From: an uncultured Lachnospiraceae bacterium
Lineage (GTDB): Bacteria; Bacillota; Clostridia; Lachnospirales; Lachnospiraceae
DNA: 64,000 nt
Assembly (NCBI GenBank): GCA_934432595.1
Contig: CAKRYR010000002.1
Span: 1 to 64,000 of the forward strand
Direction: 5' to 3'
The notes below the pieces were generated by a model. That model was not told where the DNA came from and did not search any database. It saw only the letters and a program-made list of their open reading frames with translations. Shown piece after piece: positions 18,144 through 26,497 of this stretch (the stretch's first letter is position 1; every line of letters starts with the position of its first letter). Both the position numbers and the translations under genes were made by a program.

Positions 18144-19277
18144 ATGGATAACGATAATGAAGTTAAAATAAATGACGATATTAATACAAACGCGAAAAAT
18201 GAGATTCTTTTAAAATATTTAGATTCTCTGCTTGAACAGATATTTTTAGATGAAAATTCAACAAAATTACAAATTAGTGTATGTGAAGAACGTATTGCAG
18301 AAGCATATGCTACGGCTGATATGATGGAAAAAAGAGTTGATCCAAATGGAATATTCTTTGTTCCTGAAGTTTCAAAACGAGCTAGATTTAGTGATTCTAT
18401 TTCTAATGAGATTAATACTTTAGAAAAAGAGCTTAAAGACTTAAAAACGAAATTAGGTGTTTTGTCTCAGAATAAAAAAAATACTGTAGAGATTATTTCG
18501 ATTTTGAGTCATGTTAGTTTACTTGAAGCTTCTGGTAATACAAAAGTAAAAACAGAAGAATATGAGTCAGCAAAAGCCTTTACTGATGAAATGCATAGAA
18601 ATATGCTAGAATTTCAAGAAAATGAGCGTAATAGAATTGCAAGAGATATACATGATTCTACAGTTCAAAACCTTACTTCTTTAATACATAAAGTTGAATT
18701 ATGCACTAAACTAATAGATAAGGACTTGATAAGAACGAAATTAGAAATGCAGACTATGATATTAACTCTTAGAAATACGATTGATGATTTGAGATCAATA
18801 ATTTATAATCTAAGACCAATGTCTATTGATGATTTAGGTTTAGTAGCAACCGTGGAGAGACATGTTAAAAATCTTAATTTAAATCAGTCTTTCAATACTA
18901 AACTAAAAGTTATAAATAAAGAATATAAATTATTACCAATTGTTAACTTAACAATATTTAGGGTTATACAAGAGGCTTGTAATAATATTATTAAACATGC
19001 AAAGGCAAAAAATGTTCTTATTACACTTAATTATGGTAAAGAAAATTTGGAAATAGAGATTGAGGATGATGGTGTTGGATTTGATTCAGATAGACGAATT
19101 AGACCTAGAGAGGATTTGTCAGGTTTAGGAGTATCTATCATGAAGGAAAGAGTTTTTTTACTTTCTGGTAATATATGTTTTTATAACCTTGAATCAGGGG
19201 GTACGAAGATTAAAGTAACAATACCTAATGAAAATAATACACAAGATTTAACAGGAGGCGTTTATGTCAGAAATTAA
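18144..19277 (+). CDS. DegS-like cytosolic histidine kinase
   Basis: A 377-residue sensor kinase without transmembrane segments. The N-terminal 160 residues are charged and largely coiled coil, the layout of B. subtilis DegS. The dimerisation/phosphoacceptor region of the HisKA_3 type contains ENERNRIARDIHDSTVQNLTS with phospho-accepting H170, then IIYNLRPMSIDDLGL, and a HATPase_c domain (N-box EACNNIIKHA, DDGVGFD, GLGVSIMKERV). It overlaps the response regulator gene by 14 bases, so the pair is translationally coupled. The signal is unknown. Confidence 0.9.
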   Translation: MDNDNEVKINDDINTNAKNEILLKYLDSLLEQIFLDENSTKLQISVCEERIAEAYATADMMEKRVDPNGIFFVPEVSKRARFSDSISNEINTLEKELKDLKTKLGVLSQNKKNTVEIISILSHVSLLEASGNTKVKTEEYESAKAFTDEMHRNMLEFQENERNRIARDIHDSTVQNLTSLIHKVELCTKLIDKDLIRTKLEMQTMILTLRNTIDDLRSIIYNLRPMSIDDLGLVATVERHVKNLNLNQSFNTKLKVINKEYKLLPIVNLTIFRVIQEACNNIIKHAKAKNVLITLNYGKENLEIEIEDDGVGFDSDRRIRPREDLSGLGVSIMKERVFLLSGNICFYNLESGGTKIKVTIPNENNTQDLTGGVYVRN

Positions 19278-19920
19278 TATTGCAATTATTGATGATCATA
19301 AGATGGTAAGAGAAGGTTTACGTCAACTTTTAGAATTTGAAGGCGATATCAATGTTATAGCTGAAGCTGGTGACGGTGAAGAAGGTTACAAGGTAATAAA
19401 AAATGATAAACCAGATGTAGTTTTATTAGATATAAATATGCCAGTTATGAATGGTTTGGAATTGCTTAAGAAAATTCGTATGGAAAATGACAAGACTAGA
19501 ATATTGATTTTAACAATTCATAACGAAGTTGAATATTTATCAAAAGCTGTTGAAATAGGAGTAAATGGTTATGTTTTAAAAGACTCCGAATCGTCTGAAT
19601 TGAAAAAGGCTATACAAGCTGTTCACAGAGGTGAGTGTTATATACAACCAAGTATTGCCCCACTGCTTCTAGAAGCCACTAATAAGGAAGATAAACAGGA
19701 TGATACAATAGGTGTTTTATCTTCAAGAGAACATGAAGTTTTAAAACTTATTGCAGAAGGCTTATTTAACAAAGAAATAGCATATAAGCTTTCAATAAGT
19801 GAAAAAACAGTTAAGAATCATGTATCAAATATATTTAAAAAGATAGGTGTGTCTGATAGAACTCAAGCAGCAGTTTATGCAATAAAAAATAATATTGTTG
19901 ATATATATGATAATAATTAA
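19264..19920 (+). CDS. NarL/FixJ-family response regulator (DegU-like)
   Basis: A 218-residue regulator with a receiver domain (acidic pair D10-D11, phospho-acceptor D56 in LLDINMPVMNG, and GYVLKD) and a C-terminal LuxR-type helix-turn-helix (about 150-210, LSSREHEVLKLIAEGLFNKEIAYKLSISEKTVKNHVSNIFKKIG). It is the partner of the kinase encoded immediately upstream. Its targets cannot be read from the sequence. An excellent hairpin terminator follows 30 bases downstream. Confidence 0.93.
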   Translation: MSEINIAIIDDHKMVREGLRQLLEFEGDINVIAEAGDGEEGYKVIKNDKPDVVLLDINMPVMNGLELLKKIRMENDKTRILILTIHNEVEYLSKAVEIGVNGYVLKDSESSELKKAIQAVHRGECYIQPSIAPLLLEATNKEDKQDDTIGVLSSREHEVLKLIAEGLFNKEIAYKLSISEKTVKNHVSNIFKKIGVSDRTQAAVYAIKNNIVDIYDNN

Positions 19921-19950
19921 AAAATTAAAAATTAATTTTAAATACCTATA

Positions 19951-19993
19951 AAAAAATAACTATAAATATGATTATATTTATAGTTATTTTTTT
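19951..19993 (+). terminator. Terminator after the two-component genes
   Basis: An A+T-rich inverted repeat (AAAAAATAACTATAAATAT with its complement) with a short loop and a run of seven or more T. It ends the kinase/regulator transcript. Confidence 0.8.
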
Positions 19994-19994
19994 G

Positions 19995-20145
19995 ATTTAA
20001 TAGGAAATCATTAATAGGATATTACGTCGTATTTCCTATTAAATTAAAAAGGACTATAGGATGCCTAGCTTGTTGAAGAAGATATGAACAGCGTTCCTTC
20101 GCACGCCAGTGGAGTCTCAAGTGACTCGTTGTTCTAGAAATAGTA
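19995..20145. repeat. Dispersed hairpin repeat, copy A
   Basis: Starts with a perfect 14-bp inverted repeat (19995-20008 with 20031-20044, containing TAGGAAAT/ATTTCCTA), then an A-rich joint, then a second structured part ending in nested pairs GAACA...TGTTC and GAGTC...GACTC near 20085-20140. The same plan and a clearly similar 3' end recur at 24974-25116, and the 5' half recurs at 49361-49430. There is no reading frame. Nature unknown. Confidence 0.55.
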
Positions 20146-20366
20146 AATATTCATTTTGACTGATATATACATACTTAATATCGAATATATGTTCCTTATA
20201 TTTGCTTTTATTTGTGATATATGATATATTTGTTTTATTACAATTATTTACAGTATTTGTAATATTTTAAATATATCATATAGATAAAGTATATCAATTA
20301 TTTGTTAAAATACATCGTAATTATATAATATTAACATTTTTATTATATAATTATTTTACTGTAAAA
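20146..20366. other. Non-coding AT-rich hairpin ahead of parS
   Basis: No gene. It includes a long inverted repeat, 14 bp perfect at the ends (20218-20231 with 20269-20282) with further pairing inside (ATTACA/TGTAAT). This may simply reflect extreme A+T content or may insulate the parABS region. Confidence 0.4.
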
Positions 20367-20382
20367 TGTTTCACGTGAAACA
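20367..20382. promoter_or_regulatory. parS centromere site
   Basis: TGTTTCACGTGAAACA, a perfect match to the Firmicutes parS palindrome bound by ParB. It lies 143 bases ahead of parA. Confidence 0.95.
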
Positions 20383-20524
20383 TTTTATTATTAATACAAA
20401 TTATTTTTATTTCTTATACAAAATTAATAGTTGAATATAATAATATCTGGGTATATAATGAATTAGTATAATAATACTAACTTATTGTTATAATAAAATA
20501 ACTAATCTGGAGGTAATAATATAG

Positions 20525-21295
20525 ATGAGCAGAATAATTGCTATTGCAAATCAAAAAGGTGGCGTTGGTAAAACCACGACGGCAATCAATCTTTCCGCTG
20601 CTTTAGCTGAAATGGGAAAACGAATATTGACAATAGATATTGACCCTCAAGGTAACACAACAAGTGGTTTAGGACTTGAACGTAATGAGCTAGAATATAC
20701 TGTATATGAATTAATTCTGTCACAATGTACATTGGAAGAATGTATGGTGGAGAGCCCTTTTGAAAATCTTACTGTTATTCCATCTAATGTGAATTTAGCA
20801 GGAGCTGAGATTGAACTAATTGGTACTGAAGATAGAGAATTCATATTGAAAGATTATATTGATACAGTCAGGGATGATTTTGATTATATATTAATTGATT
20901 GTCCACCATCTTTAAATACTTTAACTGTTAATGCAATGACGACAGCTGATTCAGTACTTGTACCAATACAATGTGAGTTTTACGCATTAGAAGGATTATC
21001 ACAATTGATACACACTATTAATTTAGTCTCTGAGAGACTTAATCCTAATTTGTACATTGAAGGTGTAGTTTTTACTATGTATGATGCTAGAACTAATTTA
21101 TCCTTGCAAGTCGTTGATAATGTTAAAGCTAATTTGAATCAAAACATATATAAGTCGATTATTCCACGTAATATTAAATTGGCTGAAGCACCAAGTCATG
21201 GTATGCCAATAAATTACTATGACCCTAAATCAACAGGGGCAATTGCATACAGAGAATTAGCATTAGAAGTTATTAAAAACAATGAGGAGGAATAA
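20525..21295 (+). CDS. parA: Chromosome-partitioning ATPase ParA/Soj
   Basis: A 256-residue deviant-Walker ATPase that binds DNA non-specifically and moves ParB-bound origins; in Bacillus the homologue also regulates DnaA. The motif NQKGGVGKTTTAINLSAAL (about 9-27) includes the signature lysine, and IDIDPQGN and LIDCPPSLN follow. It has no N-terminal DNA-binding extension, as for chromosomal Soj proteins. GGAGG lies 11 bases before the ATG. parB starts 2 bases after its stop. Confidence 0.96.
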   Translation: MSRIIAIANQKGGVGKTTTAINLSAALAEMGKRILTIDIDPQGNTTSGLGLERNELEYTVYELILSQCTLEECMVESPFENLTVIPSNVNLAGAEIELIGTEDREFILKDYIDTVRDDFDYILIDCPPSLNTLTVNAMTTADSVLVPIQCEFYALEGLSQLIHTINLVSERLNPNLYIEGVVFTMYDARTNLSLQVVDNVKANLNQNIYKSIIPRNIKLAEAPSHGMPINYYDPKSTGAIAYRELALEVIKNNEEE

Positions 21296-21297
21296 TT

Positions 21298-22230
21298 ATG
21301 GCTGCAGGAAGAAAAACTGGTTTAGGTAAAGGGATTGATTCTATGGGAATTGATGCTTTAATTCCATCAAAACCAAGAAGAGTTGTTACAAAAAAAGAAG
21401 AATCAAATAACAATGATAATGTTTCACGTGAAACATTAATTAATATAAATTTAATTGAACCAAATAAAGAACAACCGAGAAAATATTTTAATGATGATGC
21501 TCTACAAGAATTATCTGATTCAATTAAACAAATAGGTATAATTCAACCACTTGTATTGCAGAAGAGAGATAAGTATTATGAAATAATAGCAGGAGAAAGA
21601 AGATGGAGAGCAGCAAAGCTTGCTGGATTAAAAGAAGTCCCTGCAATTGTTAAGGATTATACTGAAAAAGAAATTGTTGAGATAGCTTTGATAGAAAATA
21701 TTCAACGTGAGGATTTGAACCCAATTGAAGAAGCGTTAGCATATCAAAAATTGGTTAAAGAATATAATTTAAAACAAGATGAGGTGGCTGAAAGAGTAGC
21801 TAAGAGCAGGGTGGCAATTACGAACTCAATGAGACTATTAAAATTAGATACAAGAGTTCAAGAAATGATTATAGAGGAAATGATTTCGAGTGGCCATGCT
21901 AGAGCTTTACTTGCAATAGATAATAATGAACTGCAGTATCAATTAGCTACTAAAATCTTTGATGAAAAATTAACAGTAAGAGAAACAGAAGTATTAGTTA
22001 AGAAAGTAATACATGACTTGGAAAAGTCACAAGTAGAAACAGAAGATATAGATAATAGTAATATTGATGCTATCTATAAAGAAATGGAAGAAAATATTAA
22101 AAATACAATTGGAGCAAAGGTTTCTATTAAGAGAAAAAATAATGGAAGAGGTAAGATTGAAATATCCTACTTTAGTGAAGAAGAATTAGAAAGATTATAT
22201 GATATGTTTAAACATATACATATTGATTAA
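21298..22230 (+). CDS. parB: Chromosome-partitioning protein ParB/Spo0J
   Basis: A 310-residue CTP-dependent clamp that loads at parS. Visible: basic N-terminus, the ParB/Srx domain with the IAGERRWRAAKLAGL motif (GERR box), the ENIQREDLNPIEEA segment, a helix-turn-helix (LKQDEVAERVAKSRVAITNSMRLLKL), and a C-terminal dimerisation domain. A perfect parS lies within its own coding sequence (21420-21435), encoding NVSRETL. It is part of the parA-parB-DUF4446 cluster. Confidence 0.96.
   Translation: MAAGRKTGLGKGIDSMGIDALIPSKPRRVVTKKEESNNNDNVSRETLININLIEPNKEQPRKYFNDDALQELSDSIKQIGIIQPLVLQKRDKYYEIIAGERRWRAAKLAGLKEVPAIVKDYTEKEIVEIALIENIQREDLNPIEEALAYQKLVKEYNLKQDEVAERVAKSRVAITNSMRLLKLDTRVQEMIIEEMISSGHARALLAIDNNELQYQLATKIFDEKLTVRETEVLVKKVIHDLEKSQVETEDIDNSNIDAIYKEMEENIKNTIGAKVSIKRKNNGRGKIEISYFSEEELERLYDMFKHIHID
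21420..21435. promoter_or_regulatory. Second parS site, inside parB
   Basis: TGTTTCACGTGAAACA, identical to the first site 1053 bases upstream. B. subtilis likewise has a parS inside spo0J. Confidence 0.95.
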
Positions 22231-22245
22231 TAAGGAGCAAATGAT

Positions 22246-22779
22246 ATGAGAGAAACAATTTACGATAATATTAAAGTGATAATTAATGAATTAGGAATAA
22301 AAATGGTTGATATAATATTTATAATGGGTTGTGTAATGGCACTACTAATTATTGTTTTATTAGTTGTTACAATTAAACAAATGATTTTAAATAGGAAGTA
22401 TAAAAAATTTATGATGGGTAGTGATGGAAGAAGCTTAGAGGAAGAACTTAGAAGTAAAATTGAAACAATGGAAAATTTAGATGAAAGAATTGTTAAAATT
22501 GAAGATTCAAATGCAACAATTATAAAAAGATTAAATGAATCATTTCAAAAGATGGGATTAGTTAAATATGATGCATTTAAGGAAATGGGTGGAAAGTTAA
22601 GTTTTGCATTGGCATTATTATCTGAAAAGAATACAGGCTTTGTAATTAATGTTATGCATAGCAGAGAAGGCTGCTATAATTATGTAAAAGAAATTACTAA
22701 TGGTAAATCAAATGTTGTTCTTGCAGAAGAAGAAAGACAAGCTCTCGATGAGGCAATAGCTGGTGATTTAATAAAATAG
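22246..22779 (+). CDS. DUF4446-family membrane protein
   Basis: A 177-residue protein with one N-terminal transmembrane helix (about 20-45, VDIIFIMGCVMALLIIVLLVVTI), a charged helical stretch (LEEELRSKIETMENLDERIVKIED) and a C-terminal domain with the conserved run VKYDAFKEMGGKLSFALALLSEKNTGFVINVMHSR. This pattern and the position after parB are typical of DUF4446. Its function is not known. AAGGAG precedes the ATG. Confidence 0.85.
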   Translation: MRETIYDNIKVIINELGIKMVDIIFIMGCVMALLIIVLLVVTIKQMILNRKYKKFMMGSDGRSLEEELRSKIETMENLDERIVKIEDSNATIIKRLNESFQKMGLVKYDAFKEMGGKLSFALALLSEKNTGFVINVMHSREGCYNYVKEITNGKSNVVLAEEERQALDEAIAGDLIK

Positions 22780-22788
22780 TTATAAGAG

Positions 22789-23472
22789 GTGATAGTTATC
22801 AATAACTATGATAAAGTTAATAAAAAATTTTTAGCTACTTTGTATATAATTGCATTTATATGTATGATTTTTATAATAGTATCAATTGCAAATTCAAAGA
22901 AAGATATGCAATTTTACAAAAACGCAAAACAGGTTAATTGTTTGGTAAAGAATAAAAAAAAGAAGGATAATAAAAATATAATTCGAGTTAGTTATAAGAT
23001 TGAAAATAAGATATATTCAGGTGATATTTTTGTTTCTAATAAAGAATTTGATACAATTCATATTGGAGATAAAATGGAAATATTTTACAATACAAAAAAG
23101 GCTACTGATTGTAGAATGACTTCGCACTCAATGTTAAATATACTAATGATTATAATTATATTATTAATAGTAATGCTTATTTGTATCGTTAAAGGAATTT
23201 TTTATTCTATAAGTATTAGAACAAATCAAAAATTAATTAATGAAAATAACATAGTAGATGCTAAATTTTATAGATTAGAGTTCAAAAAATCAATATTTGG
23301 TAATGATATAATAAATTATGTATATTGTAAAGCAATTGTAAACGAAGAAAAGAGAATATTTAAATCGATTGGATTTAAAGAAAAACCTAAGCCATTAAAT
23401 GATACTTCAAATATTACTGTATATATAGATAATAAAAATAATTATCTTGTAAACATTTATGATTTGATTTAA
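22789..23472 (+). CDS. Two-helix membrane protein, DUF3592-like
   Basis: About 227 residues with two hydrophobic helices (near 15-35, TLYIIAFICMIFIIVSIA, and 110-135, MLNILMIIIILLIVMLICIV). Between them is a beta-rich segment with VSYKIENKIYSGDIFVS and KMEIFYNTKKATDCRM, resembling the extracytoplasmic DUF3592 domain; a second similar segment follows the second helix. The start is uncertain: the in-frame GTG at 22789 lies within the best ribosome-binding sequence (AGAGGTG), and no ATG in frame follows nearby. Function unknown. Confidence 0.7.
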   Translation: MIVINNYDKVNKKFLATLYIIAFICMIFIIVSIANSKKDMQFYKNAKQVNCLVKNKKKKDNKNIIRVSYKIENKIYSGDIFVSNKEFDTIHIGDKMEIFYNTKKATDCRMTSHSMLNILMIIIILLIVMLICIVKGIFYSISIRTNQKLINENNIVDAKFYRLEFKKSIFGNDIINYVYCKAIVNEEKRIFKSIGFKEKPKPLNDTSNITVYIDNKNNYLVNIYDLI

Positions 23473-23497
23473 ATTGAATTAACAGTTTAGAGTTAAA

Positions 23498-23538
23498 AAA
23501 AGAGTGATAAGAAATATTTTATTTCTTGTTGCTCTTTT
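23498..23538 (+). terminator. Terminator after the parA operon
   Basis: Two-part stem (AAAAGAG/CTCTTTT and AAGAAATA/TATTTCTT) with a small internal loop and a T-rich end. Confidence 0.8.
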
Positions 23539-23644
23539 AAATTTTTTAAGCAACTTTTTTCACTAATTAAAAAGTAAATAATTGTCGAAAAATATATAAA
23601 CAGTTTAAAAAGCATTTTTAATTTATCGAGAGGTTGATGTTTAT

Positions 23645-24694
23645 ATGTCTAGGGTTAAACTAGAAAATCTGGTAGGAGATGAAATACTTGGTAAGGAAAT
23701 AGTTTCAGAGCAAGGTGTTGTTCTAATACCTGCGGGAACACGTATAAAACCAATTTATATAGAAAAATTATTTGAGTTAGGAGTAAGAAATGTTATCATT
23801 AGGGATGAGAAAGTTTCTATAGATTATAGAAAAACAGAAATTATTACAGAGTGTAAAACAAAAGTAAAAGAATTGTTACAGAGACATTTTTATAGTGATA
23901 ATAGTGATTTAAAGGAATTAGAAAAAGTAGCAGCTGATATTATGGATGAAGCTTTAGATAAGCCAGAAGTAATTTTAAATGTTGATAATATTTATCATAA
24001 TAGTGAGGATATATATTTACATTCTGTAAATGTATGTACATATTCTATATTAATTGCTTTGAAAATGAAAATACCTAAAAAAGAAATAATTGAAATAGCT
24101 GTAGGTGCACTTTTACATGATATAGGATATAATTATGTTAATGCTGAACTAATAAATCATAATATAAATAAGCACAATGAAAAGGCTATAAAAGAAAGTC
24201 GTAAACATGTAGTGTATGGTTATTCAGAGGTGCAAAATGAAAAGTGGCTTTCAAATTTATCAAAAGATATTATTTTATTGCATCATGAGAGAGAAGATGG
24301 TTCGGGATATCCATTTAAAAGAAAAGGAAATACAATTCCACTTGGTTGTAAGATAGTAGCTGTATGTAATGAATTTGACAACAGAATTAATGGTAAAAAT
24401 GGAGAAGCGGAAAAAGTATACCTTGCAATTGAAAATATTGTTGCACAGACTAATACAGGTTTTTGCTATAAGGTAGTAGAAACTTTTAAAAATACAATAT
24501 CTGCTTATCCAAATGGAACATTGGTGTTAGATAATTATGGTGATGTGTCTGTTGTAATGTCACAGAATAATAATTTTCCAACAAGACCGGTGTTAAAAGT
24601 TATTAAATGTGCAGAGGGTTCTCATAAAAGAGAAGGTGAAATAAAAGATTTAACGAGAGAATTAACTGTTTTTATAGAAGACACATTAGATTAA
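23645..24694 (+). CDS. HD-GYP-type domain protein
   Basis: A 349-residue cytoplasmic protein. The N-terminal 100 residues resemble the domain often found ahead of HD-GYP modules (LVGDEILGKEIVSEQGVVLIPAGT). The C-terminal part carries LHSVNVCTYS, LLHDIGY, a later histidine in HVVYGYSE, and HHEREDGSGYP, the hallmark of cyclic-di-GMP phosphodiesterases. Two consensus positions differ: HDIGK is HDIGY, and the usual VAD.FD is VCNEFD, so metal binding or activity may be altered. Free-standing gene with its own upstream region. Confidence 0.8.
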   Translation: MSRVKLENLVGDEILGKEIVSEQGVVLIPAGTRIKPIYIEKLFELGVRNVIIRDEKVSIDYRKTEIITECKTKVKELLQRHFYSDNSDLKELEKVAADIMDEALDKPEVILNVDNIYHNSEDIYLHSVNVCTYSILIALKMKIPKKEIIEIAVGALLHDIGYNYVNAELINHNINKHNEKAIKESRKHVVYGYSEVQNEKWLSNLSKDIILLHHEREDGSGYPFKRKGNTIPLGCKIVAVCNEFDNRINGKNGEAEKVYLAIENIVAQTNTGFCYKVVETFKNTISAYPNGTLVLDNYGDVSVVMSQNNNFPTRPVLKVIKCAEGSHKREGEIKDLTRELTVFIEDTLD

Positions 24695-24717
24695 CAGTAT
24701 ATTTTTTTATTATATTA

Positions 24718-24746
24718 TTGATAAAATAATCGAAATAATGTATACT
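24718..24746 (+). promoter_or_regulatory. Promoter of the serS leader
   Basis: TTGATA (24718-24723), 17-base spacer, TATACT (24741-24746); start expected near 24753, just ahead of the T-box leader. Confidence 0.75.
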
Positions 24747-24764
24747 AATAAATGATAAAATATA

Positions 24765-24977
24765 GACGATGATGAAAGAATAAGTTTTCTAAGTATAGTA
24801 CAGAGAATCAGCGGTTGGTGAAAGCTGAGTATACATTAAACAGTTCCACTTTCTAGTTTCTGGTAATGCAGAAGGTTTGTACACTTTATAGTACATAAGA
24901 GGTATCATTTTATTAATGATAATTTGGGTGGCACCGCGGAATATTTCGCCCCATGTTTAATAACATGGGGCTTTTTT
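24765..24977 (+). ncRNA. T-box riboswitch (serine) controlling serS
   Basis: A classical T-box leader. Stem I includes the distal-loop segment GGTTGGTGAAAGCTGAGT near 24814-24830. A plausible specifier is TCC (24845-24847, serine) followed by A. The antiterminator carries the invariant GGGTGGCACCGCGG (24926-24939), and a strong terminator follows (24948-24977). Uncharged tRNA-Ser would favour antitermination and serS expression. Unusually, about 155 bases lie between this terminator and the serS start. Confidence 0.93.
24948..24977 (+). terminator. T-box terminator
   Basis: GCCCCATG (24948-24955) pairs with CATGGGGC (24964-24971) followed by six T. It is the off-state terminator of the serS T-box. 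Confidence 0.93.
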
Positions 24978-25116
24978 ATGTAAAAAGAAATTCCTTCGGA
25001 ATATTCCTTTTACATAAAAACTTTTCGTGGATTCACATAATGTGCATATGAAGGTTGCTATCGCAACAGAACATTGGTGCGCAAAAGAGTTTCAAAGGAC
25101 TCTTTGTTCTTTAAAA
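24974..25116. repeat. Dispersed hairpin repeat, copy B
   Basis: Begins with a nearly perfect inverted repeat of about 21 bp (TTTTATGTAAAA...TTTTACATAAAA, 24975-25020, loop TTCGG), followed by a second structured part with GTTGC/GCAAC (about 25054-25065) and nested AGAACA/TGTTCT and AGAGT/ACTCT pairs (about 25066-25111). The 3' end closely resembles that of copy A. It sits between the T-box terminator and serS. Confidence 0.6.
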
Positions 25117-25133
25117 ATTAAGGAGGAATAAGT

Positions 25134-26414
25134 ATGTTAGACTTAAAATTTTTGAGAGAGAATCCTGATGTTGTAAAAGAAAACATAAGAAAAAAATTTC
25201 AGGATCATAAGATTCATATGGTAGATGAGGTCATTGAATTAGATATTGAAAGTAGAAAGACAAAGCAAGAGGCGGACTCACTTAGAGCTAATAGAAAAGC
25301 TGTTTCAAAGCAAATAGGTGGATTAATGGCTCAAGGTAAAAAGGAAGAAGCAGAAGCATTAAAAGTACAAGTTACAAAGGATGCAGAAAGACTTACAGAA
25401 TTAGAAGAAAAGGAAATTGAATTACAAGAAGAGATAAGAAAGAGAATGCTTGTAATACCAAATATAATAGATAATTCTGTTCCAATAGGAAAAGACGATA
25501 GCGAAAATGTTGAGATAAAAGTTTATGGAGAAAAGTTTGTACCTGATTTTGAAATACCATATCATACTGATATAATGGAAAAATTTGATGGTATAGATTT
25601 AGAGAGTGCTAGAAATGTTGCCGGAAATGGTTTTTATTATTTAATGGGAGATATTGCAAGACTTCATTCAGCTATACTTTCTTATGCTAGGGATTTTATG
25701 ATTGATAGAGGATTTACTTATTGTGTACCACCATTTATGATTAGAAGTGATGTAGTAACTGGTGTAATGAGTTTTGATGAGATGGAATCTATGATGTATA
25801 AAATTGAGGGTGAAGATTTGTATCTTATAGGTACAAGTGAACATTCTATGATAGGTAAGTTTATCGATACGATTGTTAAAGAAGAGAATTTACCATATAC
25901 ATTGACAAGTTATTCACCATGTTTTAGAAAAGAAAAAGGAGCACATGGTATAGAAGAAAGGGGCGTATATAGAATACATCAATTTGAAAAACAAGAAATG
26001 ATAGTTGTATGTAAGCCGGAAGAAAGTAAAATGTGGTTTGATAAATTATGGCAGAATACTGTTGATTTATTTAGATCATTAGATATTACTGTTAGAACAT
26101 TGGAATGTTGTTCTGGAGATTTAGCGGATTTGAAGGTTAAATCAATTGATGTTGAAGCATGGTCTCCAAGACAAAAAAAATTCTTTGAAGTTGGTAGCTG
26201 CTCTAATTTAGGAGATGCTCAGGCAAGAAGATTAAAAATTCGTGCAGTAGGAGAAAATGGTAAGTATTTCCCACATACATTAAATAATACTGTTGTTGCT
26301 CCACCTAGAATGTTGATTGCATTTTTAGAGAATAATTTAAATGCTGACGGTTCTGTAAGTATACCTAAAGTTCTACAACCATATATGGGAGGAAAAGAGT
26401 TTATTGGTAAATAG
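25134..26414 (+). CDS. serS: Seryl-tRNA synthetase
   Basis: A 426-residue class II synthetase charging tRNA-Ser. The N-terminal long antiparallel coiled coil spans about 30-105 (LDIESRKTKQEADSLRANRKAVSKQ). The catalytic core includes the motif 2 region YSPCFRKEKGAHGIEERGVYRIHQFEK and the motif 3 region TLNNTVVAPPRMLIAFLENN (usual wording LNgsglavgR is partly changed). The length is normal. AGGAGG precedes the ATG. Expression is controlled by the upstream T-box. Confidence 0.95.
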   Translation: MLDLKFLRENPDVVKENIRKKFQDHKIHMVDEVIELDIESRKTKQEADSLRANRKAVSKQIGGLMAQGKKEEAEALKVQVTKDAERLTELEEKEIELQEEIRKRMLVIPNIIDNSVPIGKDDSENVEIKVYGEKFVPDFEIPYHTDIMEKFDGIDLESARNVAGNGFYYLMGDIARLHSAILSYARDFMIDRGFTYCVPPFMIRSDVVTGVMSFDEMESMMYKIEGEDLYLIGTSEHSMIGKFIDTIVKEENLPYTLTSYSPCFRKEKGAHGIEERGVYRIHQFEKQEMIVVCKPEESKMWFDKLWQNTVDLFRSLDITVRTLECCSGDLADLKVKSIDVEAWSPRQKKFFEVGSCSNLGDAQARRLKIRAVGENGKYFPHTLNNTVVAPPRMLIAFLENNLNADGSVSIPKVLQPYMGGKEFIGK

Positions 26415-26497
26415 AAGTAATGTTTGCACATAAAGATGTCGAAAATCTTCTTAGATATTATATAGCATAACATGCAATAATAAAGGGAGGAGATTAT

